Positions 1-7,358 of a DNA stretch of 64,000 nucleotides are shown piece by piece. A program made the position numbers and the translations under genes. Within the stretch, counting starts at the first letter, position 1. Each line of letters starts with the position of its first letter. The notes beneath the pieces were generated by a model. That model saw nothing but the letters and a program-made list of their open reading frames with translations, was not told the origin of the DNA and did no database searches. The stretch comes from Ignavibacteria bacterium RIFOXYB12_FULL_35_14 (GTDB lineage: Bacteria > Bacteroidota > Ignavibacteria > Ignavibacteriales > Ignavibacteriaceae), in the NCBI GenBank assembly GCA_001803045.1, contig MHAR01000091.1, forward strand, positions 4,188 to 68,187. Reading direction: 5' to 3'.

Positions 1-207
1 CCCTTTGCCTCATTGATTGTTATGCCGGCAAGAATTACTCTGGTTGATATTCCTTTGGCACATTTAATCCTATCAATTATTATAAATATTGCCACGATGG
101 TTTTGATTTTTATTCTCGCCGGGAAGATTTATCGCGTGGGAATTCTAATTACCGGCAAAAAACCAAAATGGTCTGAAGTTGTTAAGTGGTTTAAGTATAA
201 TTATTAG
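1..207 (+). CDS. C-terminal end of an ABC-2-type transporter permease (partial)
   Basis: The reading frame is open from the first base of the window and stops at 205-207, so only the last 68 residues are present. They contain one strongly hydrophobic membrane segment (about residues 20-41 of the visible part), then a short basic tail with GKIYRVGIL and TGKKP. This ending is typical of NatB/ABC-2-like export permeases, whose last helix is followed by such a cytoplasmic tail. The ATP-binding partner would lie upstream, outside the window. The family call rests on this short tail only, so another polytopic membrane protein is possible. Confidence 0.55.
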   Translation, partial: PFASLIVMPARITLVDIPLAHLILSIIINIATMVLIFILAGKIYRVGILITGKKPKWSEVVKWFKYNY

Positions 208-345
208 ATTTCGTTTCAGTTAATAGCATAACATAGTGGCAGGCACTGATGACACAGATTCAGCCAGGGGCTGACAGGTAAACAGATATACGCAGATGGG
301 TACAAACCAGTAACATCTACTTGCTATTGATTCACTTAATATATT

Positions 346-846
346 TTACTCTTGTGCCGGCATCCCATAAGCAGCCCATTCCTCGTTGGAAGGACCATAA
401 ATTCCGGGGACTTTTAATCCCAGCAATCTCATAACAACAGTAAGCTGTGCACGATGATGAATTTGATGAGTGGTAAGGATTCCTAAAGTTTTTCCTTTTG
501 CCCATGTTTCGCCGTACATGTCATCTTCTTTCATCAGAGTTTCATCATTCCATTTTGATTTTATCTCTGCGATCATATTTTCAGATGCTTGCTTGTATGA
601 TTTAACGATCTCAGATACACTTGCTGGAATTGGAACTTGTTCATCAACGGTTTCGAATGTTAATCCTGTTCTATGCACCATCTCACCAATTGATGTTGTA
701 ATATGCCAGGCAAGTCTTCCGGCAGTTCTAACTTTCTCATGGACTTTTTTGTTAAGCGATTCATCTGTTAGGTTAGATAAAACTTTTATAGTTGATTCAG
801 ATTCGTAATTCCAATCGAAAATGAAGTCAGATAGTTTGTAGTACAC
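346..846 (-). CDS. DinB family protein (putative metal-dependent enzyme)
   Basis: A 166-residue protein with the DinB/YfiT four-helix layout. His48 (in LAWHI) and the later His127/His131 (in TTHQIHHRAQL) fit the three-histidine metal site of the family, and the HxxxH-RAQ-LxxxLR stretch is the most recognisable element. DinB-superfamily proteins are cytoplasmic; many act as thiol-dependent transferases, but most, like this one, have no known substrate. The gene stands alone, transcribed towards the window start, with palindromic repeats just upstream (869-949). The length is normal for the family. Confident of the family, not of the reaction. Confidence 0.8.
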   Translation of the reverse strand: MYYKLSDFIFDWNYESESTIKVLSNLTDESLNKKVHEKVRTAGRLAWHITTSIGEMVHRTGLTFETVDEQVPIPASVSEIVKSYKQASENMIAEIKSKWNDETLMKEDDMYGETWAKGKTLGILTTHQIHHRAQLTVVMRLLGLKVPGIYGPSNEEWAAYGMPAQE

Positions 847-868
847 GGTTTTCTCCTTCTATTTATTT

Positions 869-949
869 GTCACACTTCGACCATTCGTCAAGCTCATGGC
901 TCAGTGTGACATGTTACAAATGTCAGTCTGAGCTTGTCGAAGAATGACT
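869..949. repeat. Pair of palindromic REP-like hairpins
   Basis: Two adjacent imperfect palindromes. The first (869-910) pairs GTCACACTTCGAC with GCTCAGTGTGAC; the second (921-949) pairs TGTCAGTCTGAGC with TCGAAGAATGAC. The second overlaps the 3' end of the GIY-YIG gene, whose last residues (HSSTSSD) it encodes. Related hairpins lie on the other side of that gene and at 13190-13220. Confidence 0.7.
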
Positions 950-1249
950 GATAGCAGTATTATTTTTCGTTTTACTTTTAGATAATAGTACAAGAGCATC
1001 AAAGTCTCCTCTCATCAAAGCTTCTTTCTTTTTTCTGCTCCAACCTTTTACTTGTTTTTCAAATCTAATTGCTTCATTAATGTCATTAAAACTAGTTGAG
1101 TAAACCAATTGAACAGGCAGACGACTCGAGGTATAACCCTTATGTATACCGGATTGATGCTCTGCTAATCTTTTCTCCAAGTTGTTTGTAACACCCGTGT
1201 AGTAACTGTGGTCTGAACATTCGAGGATATAGACAAAATATTCTTTCAT
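923..1249 (-). CDS. GIY-YIG nuclease family protein
   Basis: A 108-residue single-domain GIY-YIG endonuclease. The two strands of the motif read FVYIL (residues 5-9) and YYTG (16-19), followed by NNLEKRLAEH with the catalytic Arg and the FEKQVKGWSR helix with the metal-binding Glu. I start at the Met at 1249 because family members begin M-(K)-x-Y-x-VYIL; the longer frame to 1282 only adds residues encoded by the flanking palindrome. Both ends of the gene abut or overlap REP-like hairpins. A second family member at 44058-44351 is also boxed in by repeats. Standalone proteins of this type lack a proven role, and the repeats suggest a mobile or repeat-processing function. That role is inference; the family call is firm. 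Confidence 0.85.
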   Translation of the reverse strand: MKEYFVYILECSDHSYYTGVTNNLEKRLAEHQSGIHKGYTSSRLPVQLVYSTSFNDINEAIRFEKQVKGWSRKKKEALMRGDFDALVLLSKSKTKNNTAISHSSTSSD

Positions 1250-1256
1250 AAATAAA

Positions 1257-1325
1257 GGGTCATGTTTCGACAAACTCAACATGACATCGAGATTACTGTC
1301 ATTCTGAGCTTGACGAAGAATGAAA
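1257..1325. repeat. Pair of palindromic REP-like hairpins upstream of the GIY-YIG gene
   Basis: Two palindromes: 1259-1285 pairs GTCATGTTTCGAC with the end of CAAACTCAACATGAC, and 1298-1323 pairs TGTCATTCTGAGC with GACGAAGAATGA. They belong to the same family as the hairpins at 869-949 on the other side of the nuclease gene. They separate it from the 3' end of valS. Confidence 0.7.
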
Positions 1326-1329
1326 GATC

Positions 1330-4014
1330 CTACTTCAGATTATTAAATATCTCTCTCACCTTCAGCAAATTTGCTTCAACATCCTTCTTCTTCATCCTCT
1401 CCTTCTCAACAACTTCCGGTACAGCATTGCTTACAAATTTTTCGTTGGATAATTTTTTATCAATTCCAACTAACAAACCTTCAAGCCGTGAGATTTCTTT
1501 CTGCAGTCGATTCTTCTCAACATCTAAATCTATCAATCCTTCAAGGGGAACATAAATCTCACAATTTTTAATTATTGTTGAAGCACTCGCTTTAGGTTTT
1601 GTAATCGCTTCTGAAACTTGAACTTCTTCAACTTTTGCCAATTTCTTAATGTAATCAAGCTGATAATCTTTTACCGATGTTGATTTGATAAACGCTTTAA
1701 CAAATTTCGATGGAGGAATATTCATCTCACCTCGAACATTACGGATTGCAGTGATAATATCCTGAACAAATTCCATTTCCTTTTCTGCTTCAGTATTTAC
1801 CAGCATTTCATCAAACTTTGGATATTCAGAAGTTGAAATGCTTTCACCTTCTTTTCGTTCATAAATTCTCTGCCATAACTCTTCCGTGATGAATGGCATG
1901 AACGGATGAACAATCTTCAAAAGATTCTCAAACATCTTAATTGCTCGGGTGAGAACCACCGACTTAACTTCTTCACTATCCGAGTACAATCTATTCTTTG
2001 CAAGCTCTATGTACCAATCGCAGAAATCATTCCATACATATGTATAAATGATCTTTGAAGCATTATTTACTTCAAACTTATCCATCGCTTTATTTAGTGC
2101 TGAAAGTGTTTCATGGAAGCGTGAGTTGATCCATCTATCTGAAAAATCTATGTGCTTATCAATTAACTTTTCATTGAGAGGAACTGTTTGAGCGTTCATC
2201 AACAAAAATCTTCCGGCATTCCAAATTTTGTTGGAGAAGTTTCTGCCGAGTTCACATTTGTCGGTTGAGAAGAGAACATCCTGTCCAAGCGGCGCAAGGT
2301 AAATTACTGTAAACCTCAAAGCATCTGCACCGTAGTCGCAGATAACATCGAGCGGATCAGGCGAGTTGCCAAGCGACTTGCTCATCTTCCTTCCCTGAAC
2401 ATCGCGAATCACACTTGTGAAATAAACATCTTTAAATGGAATATCTTTCTTGAAGTACATTCCCGCCATAATCATTCTTGCAACCCAGAAGAAAATTATA
2501 TCGGGAGCGGTTACGAGCAAATCGGTTGGATAGTAATAATTTTGTTCTTCATCATTCACAAAAACATCATGCGCCCAAAGCCAGCTTGATGCCCATGTAT
2601 CAAGAACATCCTCGTCCTGTTTTAAATTCTTTGAACCACAATGCGGACATTTTTCTAGAGGATCCATCGATACAATCGGTTCCTTACATTCAAGTTTGCA
2701 ATGGTCATCACCCACGCAATACCAAACGGGAATTCTGTGTCCCCACCAAAGTTGCCGCGAGATGCACCAATCTTTAATGTTTGTCATCCAGTGTTCATAC
2801 GTTTTTACCCAATGATCGGGATGATAATTTACTTTTCCATCTTTAACAACTTGAAGTGCCGGCTCTGCCAACCCTGCTCCGCCTGAGGCGGATCCGCCTT
2901 CGGCGGACATGCTCATAAACCATTGTTCGGAAAGATATGGTTCTATCGGAACATTACCACGCTCAGAGTAACCAACTTTGTTCTGATAATTTTCAACCTT
3001 TGCAAGAAGTTCAAGCTCTTCAAACCTTGCAACAACTTTTTTTCTCGCTTCAAATCTATCGAGACCAACAAATTCTTTTGGAACATTTTCATTTAAGCTT
3101 GCATCGTCATTTAAGATATTAACAATCTCAAGTTTATGACGCTGACCCATGTCATAGTCATTCACGTCATGAGCAGGAGTAACCTTCACTGCGCCCGTTC
3201 CAAATTCCATATCAACATATTCATCAGAAAAAACTGGAATTTCTCTTCCAACAATTGGAAGCACAACTTTTTTCCCGATGAACTTTTTAAATCTTTCATC
3301 ATTTGGATTGACTGCAACTCCAGTATCACCAAGCATTGTCTCGGGTCGAGTAGTTGCAACAGTAATGAACTCGCTGCTGTCTTTCACCGGATACTTGAAA
3401 TACCAAAGCTTTCCGTTTACGGTTTTGTAAATTACTTCTTCATCTGAGATTGCAGATTTATTTGCGGGATCCCAATTCACCATTCTGAAGCCGCGGTATA
3501 TTTTGCCGTCATTGTAAAGATGAACAAACGCTTCAATAACTTTTTTGTAGTAATGATCATCCATCGTGAAGCGTTCTCTCTGCCAGTCACAGCTAACGCC
3601 AAGCTTTTTTAATTGCTGAATAATTATTCCGCCGTATTTTTCTTTCCATTCCCAGCAATGCTTTAGAAATTCCTCGCGACCGATTTCATACTTATTTATT
3701 TTATTATCCTTCAGCATCTTCACGACTTTAGATTCCGTAGCAATCGAGGCGTGATCTGTTCCCGGAACCCAGCATGCATTAAATCCTTGCATCCGTTTTG
3801 TGCGGATGAAAATATCCTGGATTGTGTTGTTTAGGATGTGACCCATTGTTAAGCTGCCGGTAATGTTCGGCGGAGGAATAACAATTGTATAAGGTTTTTT
3901 GTTTTTATCTATTTCCGAGTGAAAAATGTTGTGCTTAAGCCAGTTTACGTACCACTTTTCTTCTACATCTGCGGGGTTGTATGCTTTGGGCAATTCTTGA
4001 ATGTTAGTCGTCAT
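1330..4014 (-). CDS. valS: Valine--tRNA ligase
   Basis: Cytoplasmic class I aminoacyl-tRNA synthetase that charges tRNA-Val, 894 residues, normal for the bacterial enzyme. The HIGH-type motif is PPPNITGSLTMGH (about residues 47-59) and the KMSKS motif is GRKMSKSLGN at about 541-550. The editing (CP1) domain lies between them, with the usual TTRPETMLGDT. The last ~65 residues form the charged coiled-coil tRNA-binding arm. Two things are odd. About ten Gly/Ser/Ala-rich residues near 370-379, between WFMSMS and LAEPALQVV, are encoded by a palindromic repeat (2878-2907) that most ValRS lack. The promoter and first 28 codons are also found as decayed copies at 5318-5458 and 6118-6258. The ATG at 4014 is used in all three copies. 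The frame itself is intact. Confidence 0.97.
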   Translation of the reverse strand: MTTNIQELPKAYNPADVEEKWYVNWLKHNIFHSEIDKNKKPYTIVIPPPNITGSLTMGHILNNTIQDIFIRTKRMQGFNACWVPGTDHASIATESKVVKMLKDNKINKYEIGREEFLKHCWEWKEKYGGIIIQQLKKLGVSCDWQRERFTMDDHYYKKVIEAFVHLYNDGKIYRGFRMVNWDPANKSAISDEEVIYKTVNGKLWYFKYPVKDSSEFITVATTRPETMLGDTGVAVNPNDERFKKFIGKKVVLPIVGREIPVFSDEYVDMEFGTGAVKVTPAHDVNDYDMGQRHKLEIVNILNDDASLNENVPKEFVGLDRFEARKKVVARFEELELLAKVENYQNKVGYSERGNVPIEPYLSEQWFMSMSAEGGSASGGAGLAEPALQVVKDGKVNYHPDHWVKTYEHWMTNIKDWCISRQLWWGHRIPVWYCVGDDHCKLECKEPIVSMDPLEKCPHCGSKNLKQDEDVLDTWASSWLWAHDVFVNDEEQNYYYPTDLLVTAPDIIFFWVARMIMAGMYFKKDIPFKDVYFTSVIRDVQGRKMSKSLGNSPDPLDVICDYGADALRFTVIYLAPLGQDVLFSTDKCELGRNFSNKIWNAGRFLLMNAQTVPLNEKLIDKHIDFSDRWINSRFHETLSALNKAMDKFEVNNASKIIYTYVWNDFCDWYIELAKNRLYSDSEEVKSVVLTRAIKMFENLLKIVHPFMPFITEELWQRIYERKEGESISTSEYPKFDEMLVNTEAEKEMEFVQDIITAIRNVRGEMNIPPSKFVKAFIKSTSVKDYQLDYIKKLAKVEEVQVSEAITKPKASASTIIKNCEIYVPLEGLIDLDVEKNRLQKEISRLEGLLVGIDKKLSNEKFVSNAVPEVVEKERMKKKDVEANLLKVREIFNNLK
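2878..2907. repeat. Tandem mini-palindromes inserted in frame inside valS
   Basis: Two 15-bp perfect-stem hairpins, TCCGCCTGAGGCGGA and TCCGCCTTCGGCGGA, lie back to back. They are far more GC-rich than the surrounding gene. The 30 bp add ten residues without shifting the frame. The first 15-mer recurs exactly at 58547-58561 outside any gene, which marks it as a dispersed repeat, not native valS sequence. Confidence 0.8.
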
Positions 4015-4072
4015 TGTAACCGTAATTTATCTCTGTGAGGTGCAAATATAAGGAAAAATGGGGAAGTGGGGG
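3932..4072. repeat. valS 5'-end repeat, copy 1 (functional)
   Basis: A 141-bp segment covering valS codons 1-28, the leader and the TATATTTG promoter. It is the intact member of a set of three equal-length copies (also 5318-5458 and 6118-6258), all in the same orientation and alignable without gaps. Accessory genes fill the spaces between copies. Confidence 0.9.
4043..4050 (-). promoter_or_regulatory. Bacteroidetes-type -7 box (TATATTTG) of valS
   Basis: Read on the minus strand, TATATTTG matches the TAnnTTTG -7 consensus of the Bacteroidetes primary sigma factor. It lies about 30 bases upstream of the valS ATG. It is conserved in both extra copies of this region, so those copies may still be promoters. 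Confidence 0.6.
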
Positions 4073-4152
4073 ATGAGGAATGCTAATTGTTTAATTGTAC
4101 CCGATTTACAAAATAATAAAACACTTAAATAACGATACCTGTATGTCAAATA

Positions 4153-4773
4153 TCATTGCCATTTCTCTGGTTTTTTTAGGACATATCCGTTTGGTAAAGT
4201 TATTTCATCGGGAAACAAAGAGGATTTAAACTTTAGCTCGTGGTTGTGGAGAGTAATATAATTAGTCGCTTTTTGTTTAAGGTCATAGGAAAATCTGGAA
4301 GGAGGGAAATAAACAAAAATTTTATGTTTTGGTTTAATTTCGTTAATGAAATCAATTGGTGGGATTAAATCGCTGTCTGCAGAAATTAATATAGAAATGT
4401 CACATTGATCTAGTACTATATCTCTAATCATTTGAACTGCGATATGCACATCAGTTTCTTTTTCTTCGAATGTTTTAATTTTCTGACCATTATGTTCAAT
4501 GATTTTTTCTAAAAACTTACCGAGAAAGAGATGAAATTTTGGATTTAGCTTGTTAGCAGAAAGAAATAGGTCTTGGCGATCCTGTTTTCCCCTGGATTTC
4601 TGAATGGCTGAGAAATAATTAACTCTAACAAGTTCCTGGTGTGGTCTTATAAATTGCTCACAAAACCTGACTAAATCCAACCAGTAATACTTTTTCCAGT
4701 TTCTACTTTTTAGACCAAAATAGAAGTTAAAGCCATCTATGTAAAATATTACTCTTTGTTTTTTATCACTCAA
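4153..4773 (-). CDS. NYN domain protein (LabA/DUF88-like putative RNase)
   Basis: A 206-residue protein of the NYN (PIN-like) nuclease fold. The acidic residues expected to bind metal are visible: Asp13 in FYIDGFN, Asp108 in KETDVHIAV, and Asp133/Asp135 in ISADSDL. No second domain or signal peptide is seen. NYN proteins are usually cytoplasmic ribonucleases acting on structured RNA. The gene lies in cargo between two copies of the valS 5' end, so it was probably acquired. Its ATG is only about 20-30 bases after a strong terminator hairpin that ends a probable short RNA (4801-4862). A leader RNA plus terminator plus nuclease resembles the layout of type III toxin-antitoxin loci, though the fold differs from ToxN. 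Family call firm, role unknown. Confidence 0.85.
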   Translation of the reverse strand: MSDKKQRVIFYIDGFNFYFGLKSRNWKKYYWLDLVRFCEQFIRPHQELVRVNYFSAIQKSRGKQDRQDLFLSANKLNPKFHLFLGKFLEKIIEHNGQKIKTFEEKETDVHIAVQMIRDIVLDQCDISILISADSDLIPPIDFINEIKPKHKIFVYFPPSRFSYDLKQKATNYITLHNHELKFKSSLFPDEITLPNGYVLKKPEKWQ

Positions 4774-4793
4774 AATTATATCTCTCTTTCTCA

Positions 4794-4826
4794 GAAATAA
4801 AGAAGCCCCTCTGCAATTGAGGGGCT
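4794..4826 (-). terminator. Rho-independent terminator ahead of the NYN gene
   Basis: On the minus strand an 8-bp perfect stem, AGCCCCTC paired with GAGGGGCT (4804-4811 and 4819-4826), is followed by TCTTTATTT. It sits between a promoter-like box at 4866-4873 and the NYN start codon. It can therefore terminate a short leader transcript and let only read-through reach the nuclease gene. Confidence 0.65.
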
Positions 4827-4862
4827 AAACACAGGACTTTCTCATCCTGCGGGGGTAACGTA
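4801..4862 (-). ncRNA. Candidate small structured leader RNA of the NYN gene
   Basis: Downstream of a TATATTTG box (minus strand, 4866-4873) a transcript starting near 4860 would run about 60 nt. It would begin with GTTACCCCCG, fold a first hairpin (CAGGA, eight-base loop, TCCTG) and end in the GC-rich terminator hairpin at 4804-4826. There is no ORF in it. Promoter, two hairpins and terminator in 75 bp fit a discrete small RNA or an attenuator controlling the nuclease gene. I do not recognise an Rfam family. The call is inferred from layout only. Confidence 0.45.
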
Positions 4863-4865
4863 GTA

Positions 4866-4873
4866 CAAATATA
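4866..4873 (-). promoter_or_regulatory. Promoter-like TATATTTG box
   Basis: It matches the Bacteroidetes -7 consensus TAnnTTTG on the minus strand. It is placed about 10 bases before the predicted start of the small leader RNA and about 95 bases before the NYN start codon. Confidence 0.5.
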
Positions 4874-4991
4874 GGTGTAAAAGCATTTATAAGCAATATA
4901 TTTTTATAGGAATGTTCATAAATTTTCACTTAATAATAATTTACTTTTCGCAAAATTTAAAAAGCAACCAAGAAATACTTGAGGAGTAGAA

Positions 4992-5264
4992 ATGATAAAA
5001 AATAAATTAGATAAAGAAGAAAAAGCAATCCTCGATTCTTTTAATAAAGGAGAATGGAAATCGATTAAGAGTAAAAAGACTATAAACCGTCTTAGAAATG
5101 CTGCCCGAAATACAATTGAAAAGAATCTTCGAATTCATGTTAATATTTCAAGACGTGATTTAGAAGAATTACAAAAGAAAGCAATTAAGGAGGGATTGCC
5201 GTATCAGGCTTTCATCTCAAGCATCTTACACAAGTATGTGAATGGAAGATTGTCGGAGAGATAA
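4992..5264 (+). CDS. CopG/BrnA-like ribbon-helix-helix protein (orphan antitoxin)
   Basis: A 90-residue basic protein. The N-terminal half (residues 1-45) is charged. The C-terminal half has the pattern RIHVNISRRDLEELQKKA followed by GLPYQAFISSILHKY, that is a DNA-binding strand and two helices of the ribbon-helix-helix fold, as in antitoxins of the BrnA/CopG type. GAGGAG about 8 bases before the ATG supports the start. A BrnT-like or RelE-like toxin would be expected next to it, but none is found; the NYN gene is divergent and the downstream DNA is a valS 5'-end copy. It is either an orphan antitoxin or a repressor of the cargo. Family call moderate. Confidence 0.7.
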   Translation: MIKNKLDKEEKAILDSFNKGEWKSIKSKKTINRLRNAARNTIEKNLRIHVNISRRDLEELQKKAIKEGLPYQAFISSILHKYVNGRLSER

Positions 5265-5317
5265 TCAAGTTCCCGCCTTCTCTAATATTTTCCTCAACAT
5301 CTATCACCTAAAAATTC

Positions 5318-5458
5318 TGCTTAAGCTAGTTTACGTACCACTTTTCTTCCACTTCTGCGGGGTTGTATGCTTTGGACAGTTCTTGAATGTTAGTCGTCAT
5401 TGTAACTGTAATTTATCTCTGTGAGGTGCAAATATAAGGAAAAATGAGGAAGTGGGGG
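5318..5458. repeat. valS 5'-end repeat, copy 2 (decayed)
   Basis: A 141-bp gap-free copy of 3932-4072, about 95 percent identical by eye. Read on the minus strand it keeps the TATATTTG promoter, the ATG and the first 24 codons. The codon for Trp25 is then TAG, so it can only encode a short peptide. It marks the boundary between the NYN/RHH cargo and the next cargo segment. Confidence 0.88.
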
Positions 5459-5668
5459 TCGAGTGAATTGATGATTGATTGAATGGTTGAATGATTGAAA
5501 ATTAATTGTTCCCTTTGGGGTACAAAACTAATTATTTGAATGTTGAGGCGTGAATTGCTGAATTGTTAAATTATGTTTTAAAGTAAATACTTAAATGAAA
5601 ACTTTATAAATTTATTAGTGAGATTTATGATGAAGACCATATTTTAATCATTATGAAAAGAGTATAAT

Positions 5669-5998
5669 ATGCAATTGAGTTTTTCTGGGAATAATTACTT
5701 CTATAAGGTATTTTATTATGAAATAAAATCCTTGTATCATTTTTCTATAGTGGCAGTTCATAGAGAAACCAAAAGAACTTCTTTTATTACTACTACTAAT
5801 TTCATTTTGGATTTGTGTGATATAAACACTGAAGTAAAACGTTTTTGGGAATCAGAATGGCTAATTTCAAAAGAGGAACGAATACTTTTTACCCGCAGAT
5901 TTGAAGATTGTATAAAGCAGCAACATTCTTTAATTATGCTTGAAAAATTTCTTGACGAAGACAGACTTGAGGGTGAATGGGAAAATTTTAAACAATAA
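5669..5998 (+). CDS. Hypothetical protein in valS-associated cargo
   Basis: A 109-residue protein that I do not recognise. It has no signal peptide or membrane segment. The middle is hydrophobic and beta-like (HFSIVAVHRETKRTSFITTTNFI), and the C-terminal third is helical and acidic and ends with two Trp-containing turns. The start codon has no convincing ribosome-binding site. It lies alone between valS 5'-end copies 2 and 3, on the strand opposite to valS, in DNA that is more AT-rich than valS. Its position suggests accessory cargo. Function unknown. Confidence 0.5.
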   Translation: MQLSFSGNNYFYKVFYYEIKSLYHFSIVAVHRETKRTSFITTTNFILDLCDINTEVKRFWESEWLISKEERILFTRRFEDCIKQQHSLIMLEKFLDEDRLEGEWENFKQ

Positions 5999-6008
5999 GT
6001 TTTAGTTT

Positions 6009-6098
6009 TTACTTGAACCTCGAAAAATAATCATCAATTTCGCCTCGCATTTCTATTCCAACTTGCTCAAAACTATCAAGTAAATCTTCGTAAGCACC
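6009..6098 (-). pseudogene. 3' remnant of an unknown gene fused to valS 5'-end copy 3
   Basis: On the minus strand an open frame runs out of the repeat junction and encodes about 29 residues (GAYEDLLDSFEQVGIEMRGE and a further DDYFSRFK) before a TAA. It looks like the amphipathic C-terminus of a small soluble protein. Its 5' part is missing, replaced by the valS-derived repeat. It is probably what remains of an older cargo gene. Family unknown. Confidence 0.4.
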
Positions 6099-6117
6099 AT
6101 CTCTCACCTAAAAATTC

Positions 6118-6258
6118 TGCTAAAGCCAATAGCTGTACCACTTTTCTTCCACATCTGCGGGGTTGTATGCTTTAGGCAGTTCTCGAATGTCAGTCGTCAT
6201 TGTAACCGTAATTTATCTCTGTGAGGTGTAAATATAAGGAAAAATGGGGAAGTGAGGA
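6118..6258. repeat. valS 5'-end repeat, copy 3 (decayed, more diverged)
   Basis: A 141-bp gap-free copy, roughly 89 percent identical to the functional valS 5' end. It encodes the same first residues, but its Trp-Tyr-Ser-Tyr-Trp-Leu stretch differs from Trp-Tyr-Val-Asn-Trp-Leu of the active gene and is followed by a stop. The different wording suggests it came from another valS allele and did not arise by simple decay. The promoter box is kept. Confidence 0.85.
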
Positions 6259-6335
6259 GAGTTATCTGTAATTCTTATTATTCATGTCAATGATTAAGCT
6301 CTAAATAGTATTAGAATCGTTAGTATATCAATAAT

Positions 6336-7223
6336 TTATTTATTTTTTTCAAGCCAATCCCTCGCAGGTTTATAGTCTAATTTAGCTGACTCTTGTATAT
6401 ATGGGATTGCTTCTTCTTTTTTACCCATATCTAAATACACTTTTCCGAGATTAAAATAAAAACCGTCGTCTTGAGAGTTGTATTTGATTGCTTTCAAAAA
6501 ATATTCCTCTGCTAGGTTAAAGTTTTTATTTTTAAGATAAATTGCTCCTATTAAATTATATCCATCGGAAAATGTAGAATCAATTAATAATAATTTTTCC
6601 AAAAATCTTTTTGATGAATCGAGATTATTTTCATTGTAATAGGATAAACTTATTTTATATAAGACTTTGGAATTGGTACTGTCGTGGTCTAAATAATTTG
6701 TGTAATTTTCAATTGCTTGTTTGTATTTAACTTGATTTAAATAAATTTCACCAATATCAAAATAAAATTGCCACAAACTTGTATCAATATGCACTGCTTT
6801 ACTTAATGAATTTAAAACTTTGCTAGTGTCCTTTTTCCCCCTATAAACTAATGACAAACCAAGATATGCTGCTGCTGTATTTGAATCAATTTTTAAGCAC
6901 TCATCGAAATAATAAATTGCTTTATTTAAGTCATTTTTAAAATAGTACGCACTTCCCAATCCAAAATAAGTTTGAGTAAGATCAGATGTGGTATAGCTGA
7001 TCCTATTCACCTTACTTTTTATCTTCCCTTCTTCAACCGACCTTTTACGTAATTGAATTACGCGATTGTAAGAATTGATGACATTATCATAATCTTCTAC
7101 TTCTAAATATGCTTTCCCTAAAGTGACAAACGCTTTAAGAAAATTACCGTTTAATTTTGTAGCATTTAGACCACAATCAATAGTTTTGAAATAGTCACCT
7201 TTTTCGAAGTATATATTAGCCAA
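6336..7223 (-). pseudogene. TPR C-terminal part of a split protease-TPR gene
   Basis: A 295-residue frame made almost entirely of tetratricopeptide repeats (about seven, with repeated AxxYLGLSxVYR- and YFNLGKVYLDMG-like helices). It starts at a TTG, but the same frame is open upstream for 45 more codons, also TPR sequence. That stretch ends at the single TAA (7359-7361) closing the protease gene. I read the two as one gene of about 690 codons (6336-8408) broken by a nonsense mutation or a sequencing error. TPR domains mediate protein-protein contact. If the stop is real, this part is probably not translated on its own, since no ribosome-binding site is seen at the TTG. Confidence 0.7.
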
Positions 7224-7358
7224 GTTATTATATAATAAAGCAGAATTTGGGTCAATCTCTAGAGCAATATTTAGATAGTTTATTGCCTTATCGAATTCTT
7301 TTTTATACTTAAATATAAGCGCTAAATTACTATAAGTTTCATCATCAAATTTATTCGG

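Noticed and set aside
4153-4773. Calling the NYN locus a type III toxin-antitoxin system outright
   Set aside because: No tandem RNA repeats are visible and the protein is not ToxN-like; only the layout is similar.
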